Shown here: one piece after another, positions 55,600 through 64,000 of the stretch
Layout of the letters: every line of letters begins with the position of its first letter
Position numbering within the stretch: the stretch's first letter is position 1
DNA from: Neoceratodus forsteri
Taxonomy: Eukaryota; Chordata; Ceratodontiformes; Ceratodontidae
Length of the DNA: 64,000 nucleotides
Direction of reading: 5' to 3'
NCBI GenBank assembly: GCA_016271365.2
Contig: CM057452.1
Location: 1,243,997,001-1,244,061,000 of the forward strand
Translations under genes and position numbers: made by a program
Notes under the pieces: generated by a model
Databases searched by the model: none
Told to the model about the DNA's origin: nothing
The model's input: the letters and a program-made list of their open reading frames with translations, nothing else

Positions 55600-55945
55600 C
55601 TGAGGAACAGCAAGGGTACATCAGTAAGACTACATAGAACTGGAGTAAACTGTGCACTTAACCTGTGCTTCTTGGCACATTGTGTAAAATAAAGTCATTA
55701 CCACAGCAAGATTAAAAGAATATTCTTTTATTAAAAACACAGGTTGATCCAACAGTTAGAAAGTTGAGGCTCACGTCCCCTGTCTGTCTGTTTGACTAAT
55801 CTGTGTTTTTAATTAAAGGACATTCATTTAATCTTGCTCTGGAAATGACTTTATTTCACACAAGGTCTTAAGTAGTAGAGGGGTAAGTGCACAGTTCTCT
55901 TCAGTTCAGCATGACTACCTCTTTTATTGCAGCATTCAAGACAAT
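55600..55945. mobile_element. Foldback element H3
   Basis: CACTTAACC, AAATAAAGTCATTACCACAG, GCAAGATTAAAAGAATATTC and TATTAAAAACACAGGTTGA (55650-55748) recur as inverted copies at 55797-55895 (CTGTGTTTTTAATTAAAGG, ATCTTGCTCTGGAAATGAC). Pairing continues more loosely outwards (AACTGTGCAC with GTGCACAGTT) to about 55600 and 55945. The loop is ~48 bp. L1-3 is inserted just beyond its right side. Confidence 0.7.
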
Positions 55946-55977
55946 TGGTAATTTTTGGGCTGTCACCACTGTACTGC

Positions 55978-55992
55978 ACATAGCTGACTTGT
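55978..55992 (+). repeat. Target-site duplication at 3' side of L1-3
   Basis: ACATAGCTGACTTGT, one mismatch from 62651-62665. Confidence 0.88.
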
Positions 55993-56472
55993 TTCAGTTC
56001 AACAATTTTTATTGTTTCGAAATAATCGCTAGACACACACACATTACGTGTAACAGATAAAAGCCCATCCAGACCCCGGCTATAGGAGGGGGCAGGGCCT
56101 CTAAGATAAAATTAATAGTGCATACAGAGCATACAAGGGTACATAGGTACAAACCATGGAAGTACATAGGAAAATCCAGCCAGATAGGTTAAACAACAAT
56201 AGACTGAAAAAAGGAAACAGCTAATACATAAACATCCAGAAAAGTTGCACCTCAAATGACATCCAGATAATACATGATACCCATAAAAGCTGTCCGGCAA
56301 GCATAAAATAAAATAAAGAGCCGGATAGTCATAGCAAATACAGCCTGTGTGTGCCTAATCAGGGTCCAGTGACCATATCAACTATATACAGACTGGCAAT
56401 CTTCACTAACAGAAGGGCATGAAGGGAGTAGCCAGGAGTCATGAGAACGAAGGGGGCATCATCACCACCCAG

Positions 56473-59400
56473 CTAGCGAGCGGAGCCAATAGGATCGACA
56501 TGTTGGGAGGTTATACAAGAGGAAACATTGTGGCAGAATTTAGAATGCAAAAAGGGCGACCAGCATTTCTCAAAAAAGGATATAGAACCAGCCGCAAAAC
56601 TAGAGATCCTTTCAAATATGGCCCCCTTGCCTAGTGCCAGTAAAAAATCCTGAAAGGAAGGCGTCGTAGAGGATTTCCAATTAATTAAAATGAGTCGTTT
56701 GGCAACCGCCCCAACAGCCGTAATCCATATGGCCCTAGGATTAAGTTTAGGAACACTCTGTTGTGCACATTCGAGAAGCAGGAGAGGAGGGTCTGGGTTA
56801 ATGTCTGGGAATATTTGTCAGCACATACTCCTAACTGAAGACCAAAAGGAATGTAGCATAGGGCAGTCCCAGAGAGCATGAAACAAATGCACCCCCCCTT
56901 TACCACATCTCCAACACTTATCATTGGGAAGAAGAACCATCCTGTGGAGATTAGCAGGGTCCCTATAGTACCTATGACTGGCCTTGTTCATAAGGAGCCG
57001 GGTACGCCCGTACCGACAAGCCTTATGTGCCCTGAACCAGCTATGTCTCCACTGCCTGTCCGAAATTGAGACCTGAAGATCATTTTCCCATTGCCTTTTA
57101 ATCTGCCGAGGGGGATCAGCATCTGCATCCCTAAATGCAGAATATAGCGAACTGGCCCAGCCCTTAAACCTCTTCCCCCAGACATCTAATGGGTGAAAAA
57201 GAAGCTGCCCCCCTCCTGCCCATGGAGCATTAGGCAGGTGAGTGATAGCATCCTTGATCTGCAGGTATCTCCAAAAATGAGATTGAGGGAGACTAAATCT
57301 TTCTTTTAATGACTCAAAAGTATCTATGGTAATTTTGTTAGGGAGCAATAGATCCTGAACCCTGGTGATGACTTGGGCCTCCCAGTACTTCCAGTAAATG
57401 AGAGACCTCCCTATCTGGAGGGCTGGGTTGTTCCACAAGGGCATATATCTCCACGGAGTAGGGTCCTGTCCCAGGATTGAGAGAGCTCATTTCCAGTACA
57501 GAATTGAAACTTGCATGGGAGGAGAAAGAGCCTGAAATACTTTGGCTTTGTTATAGAGCACCACCGCTGGTGAGGGGGCCTGGGCCAGTGACGCCCGTAA
57601 GTACAGCCATGTTAGGGAGGATAGACCAATCTTATCAAACCATCTAATAGTCTGAGAGGCAATGAAGGCCGTATGATATCTTTTAAACCAGGGAAGGCCC
57701 CATCCACCCTTACTCCAGTGCTGACGAAGCTTGTGTTTACTAAACTGAGGTAAGGCCCCTTCCCATAAAAAATTCCCCACTAGTGCATCTATTTTCTGAA
57801 ACCATCTTGGGGGAATGACCACTGGCAAGTGAGCTAATAGGTATAGTACCCTGGGGATGGCCATCATTTTGATGGAATCGATTTTACCAGCCAAAGACAG
57901 TCTTAAGGCCTTCCACCTCCCCATGTCCTGTTTAAGGGATTCTAACAGCATAGTGAAATTGGCCGAGACCATTTTCCCGACATTAAAATGCAGAATAATA
58001 CCCAAATATTTTATACCATTAGGGGACCAGCGAAAGCCCCTATTTATGAAATCAGTCCCAGAAGTCTTGGAAATTAACTGGAGCACTTCAGTTTTAGAGT
58101 GATTGATCCTAAGTCCCGATACCTCTGCAAAGGTAGCCAAAATCTCAAAGATACTGTCAATCACTCCAGCAGAGGCCTCTGTTGTAATGAGCAAGTCATC
58201 AGCATATAGAAACGTTTTAAAAACGCTACTCCCCATTCGTATCCCGGGAATGTGAGGTGATTCCCTAAGTGCAATGGCCAATGGTTCAATAGCCAATACA
58301 AAAAGGAGAGGGGAAAGGGGACACCCCTGCCTGGTACCTTTTTGGAGAGAGAAGGAAAGGGACATGATCCCATTTGTTAGGACCGAGACCATGGGGGAGG
58401 TGTATAGCAGCTTAACCCAAGACATAAAGCCCAGGCCGAACCCCATACTAGATAGAGTGTGGAACAGAAAGGGCCACTCTACAGAATCAAATGCTTTTTC
58501 AAAATCAATTGCTAGGGCCACAGAGGGTCTACCAGATGCAATAGTCTGATGTACCAATGACATCATTCATCTATGATGATCCGACCCAAGGCACCCTTGT
58601 ATAAACCCCGCTTGGGAAGGGTGGATCAGATCTTTCATAAGACACTCTAGCCTACTAGCAAGAAGTCTAGCCAGGATTTTAGCATCCGCATTAATAAGAG
58701 ATATAGGGCAGTAGCTAGCAGGTAGTAAAGGGTCCTTCCCCTTTTTCGGTATCACGGTAATGGTGGCCTCCCTCAGGGATGGAGGGAGGAAACCTACCTG
58801 TAAGGAATGCCAGAACATCCTGTTCAAGAAAGGGGCCAAGTTGAGTTCCTTAAGTTTATAAAAGTCTACGGGGAGGCCATCCTTACCTGGGGCTTTCCGA
58901 GAATTCAGTGAAGCTGTGGCCTGTTCCACTTCAATCACAGTGATGGGCACCTCCAGGAGTTTGGCATCAGAGGCCGCCAGCCGGGGAATAGGAAGGTCCC
59001 CCCAAAATTTTTTAATCCTCGAGGGGACAGGGGGGTGGGAATCAGAATAAAGAGCCTCATAGAACTGAGCCATGATTTTGTTTATCCCCTTATAAGAATA
59101 AGTTGAGACCCCATGCATATCTTTCAGTGCATGAATGGTACGAGATGCTTGTTGTTGTTTGAGCCGATAAGCCAAAAGTTTACTAGCTTCCCCCCCTTCC
59201 CAATAGAAGTGGCACAGCCGCCTGAGATTTAATTCTGCCTGCTGGGTCAAATGGGCGTTCAGAGAGATCCTAGCACTATTCAACTGAGCTAATAATGACT
59301 GTGATGGAGTTGAGGACTTATACTGGGCCTCCAAAGAGGCTAGTTGTTCTTCCAAAGCCCTTTGGTCCGCTTGATGCCGTTTCAGCCTAGCAGAGGCATA

Positions 59401-60304
59401 AGCAATAATTCTGTCCCTAGTGGTGGCCTTGAAGGCCTCCCAAAGCGTAGAATCATTCACCTCCCCATTATCATTGGACTCCCAATATTCCTGAACCATG
59501 GGCCCCAGCCAGTAGACAAACTCAGCATCCTCAATTAACAGGGGGTCCAACTGCCACATGGGGGTAGGAGTAAAGTCAGCGCCCAATTGGAGTCTGAAAT
59601 CTATGGGCGTATGGTCAGAGACAAAAATGGAATGCATAACAGTACTAGTAACTTTGTCATATAGGCCTGATGAGAGGAGCCAGAAATCAATCCTGCTAGA
59701 GGAACCATAAACCTGAGAATAGCAAGAGTAATTATAAACCCCTGGGTGCATAGTTCTCCACACATCCAGCAGTGCATGTTCTGACATTAGTGCCTGAACT
59801 GCTTTGAGAGTCTGCCTATGGGGTTTGAGGGTTTTGTTACTTCTATCCATAGCAGAGTCTAAAACTAAATTAAAATCCTCCCCACCCCATGACCACCGGA
59901 GCATTAGAACTGTTGAAATCAGTAAGGGCCTGGTTCAGAGTGAAAAAGAACTGAGGACAGTCATGATTGGGGGCATATAAATTGGCCAGAATCAAGGGCC
60001 CCACAGGGGTCTCTAACTCAGCCAGGAGCCATCTTCCCTTCTTATCTTGTTTGTGATGCTTCACTTTCCACCCCAGATTCTTATGAAGCAAAATAGAGAC
60101 TCCCCTCTTATGTCCCTTAGCTGCGCTATGGAGCTCCATGCCAACCCAATCCCGCTTGAGCTTCATAGCCTCACATGAGGACAGTCTTGTCTCTTGGAGA
60201 AACACCACCATAGGCTGCAATTTCTTTAAGTGGAGCATGACTTTCTTGCGCTTAACTGGTGAATTTAGCCCCCTCACGTTCCAAGAGACAAATCTAGTCC
60301 CCAT
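56473..60304 (-). pseudogene. L1-3 ORF2 (endonuclease-RT), nearly intact
   Basis: EN: FVSWNVRGLNSPVKRKK at the start, VVFLQETRL, LANLYAPN, then a frameshift at about 59880-59900 in the GDFNLVLD motif, and IFVSDHTPIDF (SDH intact). The linker is alpha-helical (KLLAYRLKQQQ). RT: PGKDGLPVDFYK, a stop at 58567-58569 after GSDHHR, AIDFEKAFDSVEW, GTRQGCPLSPLLF and FLYADDLLIT (catalytic residues intact), KYLGIIL. A second stop lies at 57487-57489. The zinc-knuckle-like CWRCGKGG..LFHALWDC precedes a third stop at 56818-56820. After it, AKRLILINWKSS continues in frame to TAG at 56473-56475. Apart from these four lesions all domains are complete. Confidence 0.92.
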
Positions 60305-61729
60305 GCGTCCAATTTACTATCATGACTGAGGGGGGGTACAAGTGGAAACCCCACCCAAGTAGACTGTGCCCGATTAACCCAGACCCCCTAGCTACTCCTG
60401 TAGTAACATAAATAGCCCTAAGTTTCCGATTGCCATAGAAAAACATAAAGCAACATAATGTAACAAAGCATCCATGAGCAACAAGAGCCCACAACAAGTA
60501 GGTAGGTAACTAGTTCATAACTATCCAAAAAACACCCAATCCCTGAACCCTCCCCCAACCCCTCCCCAACCCCAGAGACAAATCCATCACAGACCAGCAA
60601 CCGCTGACTGTATTGATATAGCAGTGGTCCAGATACCAGCGGAGGTCGCTGGGGGTAGTGTAGCCAGAGACTACACTAAAAAAAAAAAAAGACTCTACAG
60701 ATCTGAGATCGCCCACCACCTATCCTCTGGTGCTGATCGAGTCCTTCTACCCACAGGGCACAGCTAGAAAGAAGAGAAAAAAAAATAGGCGAGATGTCCC
60801 CCGCACCCCACGTTGGGGTCCGGGCGGTGAGATACACGTTATGGTGAGGATTGGTCCGCACAGAGGATCGGCTGACCATACAGAAGGTAATGCACTCAGC
60901 AGTCCAGAAAAGGTCCAACACACAGTCCTGATCCAAAAAAACCAGAGCGAAACTAGATATTGAAATTGTCCCCCAAGTTGACCAGAGTTCAAATAGGGAG
61001 GGAGAAGGGAACAAAGAATGAGCTCTTGATGGAGTAGGTTGACAGCGGACTAAAACCATCAGGGCATCTTCGGCAGCATGTGCCAGTCCAACAATATGGC
61101 CACAAACAAAAAGAACTGAAAGGGTATCAGCCCACGGCCTCCTTCACAGGGAGCGCCTCTTCCGTAGGTGTATGGTCCCGTGGCTTGTTCAGGCTTAGTG
61201 GAGCGTCCCCAGTGAGGTCTTGAACCTCTGACTCAGAGGAAGCCTTGAGACCTTTTGACCCAATGGTCTTGGCAGAGGAAGACCGTGGAGGTAAGGAAGG
61301 CGAGGCCAAAGAGTCTTCCACTGGCAGATACATCAGTGGCTGATACTTATTATTCCTCATATCAGGTTTGTAAGAGTCCTGAGAAGCCGAGGACTCCGAG
61401 CTTCCACTATGGCTCCTTGACCGGAGACGAGGGGTCTTATCAATATGCAGCCCTTCATGCCATTGTCGTCTCCTATTCCTTCGCTTACCGCTACCACCTA
61501 AAGATTTAGATGGAGATGAGGATGGGCAGTTGTGGGTACTCTGGATCGAACTATGCTTCTGAGAGTTACAGCATGGGTCCTGAGGAGTAATTTCCATCTG
61601 CGTGAGCTGATTGCGAGTTACCGGTGAGCCAGAGGGTGCGCGCAGATGGCCCCAGGAGAGTTTAGGGGCCTGCTCAGAGAGAAACTGCTCAGCAGCAGCG
61701 AGGTTGTCAAAAATTCTAGGAGCACCATT
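60305..61729 (-). other. L1-3 inter-ORF spacer
   Basis: The 1.4-kb region between ORF1 and ORF2 is longer than in L1-1 (0.76 kb). It holds a 156-codon minus frame (61597-61127) rich in Ser, Pro and basic residues, probably spacer or continuation of ORF1 in another frame. A-rich runs lie at 60677-60690 and 60770-60785. Confidence 0.5.
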
Positions 61730-62404
61730 TTAAATTATTTTAAGCGAAGCAGGGTATCGGAGGGAGTATTCAAGCCCTAGTTCAACACAGGATCTACGGG
61801 CAGCAGTGAAGGCCCGATGCCTATTTGTAACTTCCTGAGAGTAGTCCGCAAAAACCTGTATTTTATGACCTTTCCAGTATAACTTCTTTTTAGTACGAGC
61901 CAGCTTAGTAATCAACTCTCAATCTTGAAACCGGAGAAAGCGAGCCAGTATTGTGTGCGGCCGAGCCCCAGCCTCAGGGTGAGGCATCAAGGTTCTGTGG
62001 GCCCTGTCAATTTCAATAGGGGCCTTTTCAGGCCAGTCCAACAATGCAGGCAACTCTTTTTGTAAAAAGATGATGGTGTCAGATCCTTCACACCCCTCCG
62101 GAAAGCCCACCAAGCACAAATTATTGCGTTGACTTCGATTCTCCAAATCTTCCATTCTGCCCCAAAGAAGCTGGATAAGGTGCTCCTGTTCCCAGAGCCG
62201 GGTGATAACTTTATGCCATCCATCCTCCGCTTCAGCTAATCTGTGCTCAGTAACACAAGCTCATTGAGCCAAGTTGCTAATGTCAGACGCATTCTGCTTA
62301 GCCACCACATCTAAATTGTCCATGTGTTGAAGAATCTCGGAAAACATTTGGTGAATTTCGGGCATATCACCCTGATGCAGGTTAGCCTGAGATACGGTCT
62401 CCAT
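61730..62404 (-). pseudogene. L1-3 ORF1 (RNA-binding chaperone) remnant
   Basis: From ATG at 62404: METVSQANLHQGDM, a coiled-coil-like stretch with an in-frame stop (SNLAQ then TGA near 62260), and MEDLENRSQRNNLCLVGFP (62155) at the RRM start. It continues with EIDRAHRTLMP, LARFLRFQD, a stop at 61919-61921 and LARTKKKLYWKGHKIQVF. It ends LEYSLRYPASLKII. A TAG directly before the ATG suggests the original ORF1 began farther upstream (SLLPRSAKQGPLLD), giving at least three stops. Confidence 0.88.
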
Positions 62405-62650
62405 CTAATCGAGCAGTGGGCCTTGTTTTGCAGATCTAGGCAGCAGAGAGAGAGATAATCATGGACCAAAGCACTCGAAAGTAAAAATTTCAAATCTCAC
62501 CATACATGACTTACCCGAGCATGTATACCAGACAAATCGCGCCGAGTTAGATAGAAAAAACAGCGGGCAAACAGATGGATTTCCAGGGGTTAGGCAGGAG
62601 CTCAGAGCTCAAGCGTCCATTCAGCTCGGGTGGTAGCCATGCCCCCCCGT

Positions 62651-62665
62651 ACATATCTGACTTGT
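62651..62665 (+). repeat. Target-site duplication at 5' side of L1-3
   Basis: ACATATCTGACTTGT pairs with 55978-55992. Confidence 0.88.
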
Positions 62666-63490
62666 GCTGCAACACAGTACCCCTCAAAGTTTTTAAGAAC
62701 CGCTCCAACCCTCTGTCTCCCCACTGTCAGTAAACCTAATCTGATCTGTATCTTTATTTTATCCCACATTAACTGGGAAAAATCAAATAGTCCCAGTTTT
62801 GTTTCCAATATCTCTTAGGGATATACGTTGTTCTCAGGGATATATCCTGGTCAGGCCAAATCTAGTCATCATTTAGATGGCAACCAAATTTTTCTCCCAT
62901 GATTTATTACTCCAACCTTCCCCAATGGGGCAGTGTTTCTGTTGGCCTCACAAAGCCACAAGGTTCCACAGCAGCAGAAGCAAGCTCCTTGACCTAGCTG
63001 TAGAGGTCACTATGGTGGTAGAACCTACAACCAGTCCTCCCCGACCAAGACATGCTGCAAAGCAATAGTTATTTTAGTCATGGCCCACCTCCCAGAGTGA
63101 CTTCGTGGGCTGGCTTCCGAACTTGGTTCATCAGTACAGCAGCACAATGTGCTGCCCCTGGGCAATCACGGCTGCTCTGGTCTCAGATTTTAAACTTTGG
63201 ATATATAGAGGGGAGCCCTCCAGGATGCAATGTGACTGCAGAATTCTGTAACATTGTGACTGCAGGAAACAAGGTAATTTCAATGTCAGTAAATCCCTTT
63301 TGTTATGCATGAATCTGTGACACTGCATAGCTTCCTGGTGACCGTCACTGTGTACTGGTATTGTCTGCCTTTATTGTTGCAGGCAGCACAAAAAGTTGAA
63401 TGAATCCTAGAACTGAAAGAGGGATTAAATGTATCCCACCTACAGTAGATACACCTAGGCACTAAAGCCCAGAGCACTGGTTCAAAATTA
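62666..63490. other. No recognisable gene
   Basis: No domain in any frame. The portion nearer 63490 may be the 3' continuation of the minus-strand L1 fragment. Confidence 0.35.
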
Positions 63491-63494
63491 TTCT

Positions 63495-63913
63495 GGTAAA
63501 ATTCTGAGCTGCATTGTGAGAGTCAAGCCCCTAGATACTTAATACTGCTTTAGTCCCACTTCAACTGTCAATGGCTCTCAGGTGCTCAGAAAATTTATAA
63601 TTTCTTGCCAGAACTTCTGTCTTATTTAGGTTCAAGGCATACTCCAACAGCACACCAAACAGTTCCAAGCCATTATAAACTTCCCCAATAGAGGTTTTTG
63701 GGTCTTCTAAAACTAAAAGCACATTGTCATTCAACACCAGGACCATCTGCAGCTCTGACCAGGTCTAAATACCTTGAATAAAAGGGTTCTGTAATATCCA
63801 TTGCAACAGTTGCTAAAAGTACAGGGTGAAAAGCAGGTGGAAGAGGACAACTCAGGGACGTTCCATGGGACAGGCCAAATGGACCCACAGTATTACAATT
63901 AACACTGACAAAA
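63495..63913 (-). mobile_element. Old L1 RT fragment L1-4
   Basis: On the minus strand VNCNTVGPFGLSHGTSLSCPLP corresponds to the [16 protein letters not shown] block. LVLNDNVLLVLEDPKTSI corresponds to LYADDVLLFL-NP with both Asp positions altered (NDN). LNLNKTEVLARN corresponds to the INxxKSE motif and SIKYLGA to KYLGI. Several frame changes. It ends abruptly where the next L1 begins. Confidence 0.75.
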
Positions 63914-64000
63914 GTTGGGGGCGTGGTTTGGACACCAAAAGACATGGCCGCCTAGTACTTCAGCTTGAGTCCCAGCTTAGCCATTTCGTAGGCAACAAAT
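63914..64000 (+). mobile_element. 5' end of an L1-type LINE, continuing past the window
   Basis: GGGGGCGTGGTTTGGACAC followed by AAAGACATGGCCGCCTAG has the composition and position of L1 5' UTR starts (compare GTGATGGCTGCCTAAG in L1-1 and GGGCATGGCTACC in L1-3). Only 87 bp lie within the window, so identity depends on what follows. Confidence 0.6.

Larger units (their letters stand above)
55993..62650 (-). mobile_element. L1-type LINE L1-3, full length, 6.66 kb
   Basis: Read on the minus strand: the 5' end GGGGGGGCATGGCTACCACC at 62650, 5' UTR, ORF1 (to 61730), spacer, ORF2 (60304-56473) and a 3' UTR ending CAATAAAAATTGTTGAACTG at about 55993. The 15-bp direct repeats at 55978-55992 and 62651-62665 define both borders. 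ORF2 has three in-frame stops and one frameshift in about 1277 codons, so the copy is fairly young. There is no long poly-A. Confidence 0.93.

Noticed and set aside
60676..61059. 127-codon minus frame ending in a Phe run
   Set aside because: Part of the L1-3 spacer; the Phe run is an A-stretch read in reverse.

Overview
This is repeat-dense eukaryotic DNA with no intact host gene that I can recognise. The content is vertebrate. There are CR1 LINEs with the characteristic ATTCTATGTTTC-type 3' tail, L1 LINEs with ORF1 and EN-RT ORF2, L2/Rex1-like LINEs, a MIR-like CORE-SINE, a Penelope-like GIY-YIG fragment, hAT-like and foldback DNA elements, and a decayed copy of the CNOT9 gene. Active-looking CR1 and L1 lineages together with Penelope-like and tRNA-SINE families suggest an amphibian, perhaps a caecilian. 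That assignment is inference from repeat content only. Almost all open frames are transposon relics or frames through simple or tandem repeats.

Layout. 0-9.8 kb: a minus-strand CR1 relic (300-1870), CR1 3' tails, a minus-strand L2-like 3' end (4.2-4.5 kb), a CNOT9 pseudogene (6.79-7.05 kb), an inverted-repeat element (7.68-8.74 kb) with a palindrome nested in it, and a LINE RT fragment (9.1-9.7 kb). 9.9-16.8 kb: a tandem duplication of one segment. Copy A carries a 2.49-kb CR1 and copy B carries two other insertions including palindromes, so each copy gives the empty site of the other's insertions. 17.5-23.6 kb: a nearly full-length plus-strand L1 inserted into an L2/Rex1-like element that resumes at 23.59 kb. 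24.8-32.6 kb: a second, older L1 split by a 2.28-kb hAT-like insertion with an apparent 8-bp target duplication.

32.6-37.7 kb: a long hairpin element, a Penelope-like endonuclease fragment, and two copies (X1, X3) of a composite tandem-repeat element. 37.7-47.8 kb: sparse sequence with a microsatellite, a CORE-SINE and minus-strand CR1 and L2/Rex1-like relics. 47.9-55.0 kb: the largest copy of the composite element (X2). It has a subrepeat-rich leader, then alternating blocks of a 298-bp repeat and a 143-bp repeat, interrupted by a SINE flanked by a perfect 15-bp target duplication. 55.6-62.7 kb: a foldback, then a complete minus-strand L1 (6.66 kb) bounded by a 15-bp near-perfect target duplication. 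The end holds a decayed minus-strand L1 RT piece and the 5' end of another plus-strand L1 running off the window.

The most unusual object is the composite element X (three copies in one orientation), which I cannot assign to any known family. The second theme is an unusual density of long foldback elements (at least eight). I see no CRISPR array, rRNA, functional tRNA or bacterial-type operon.
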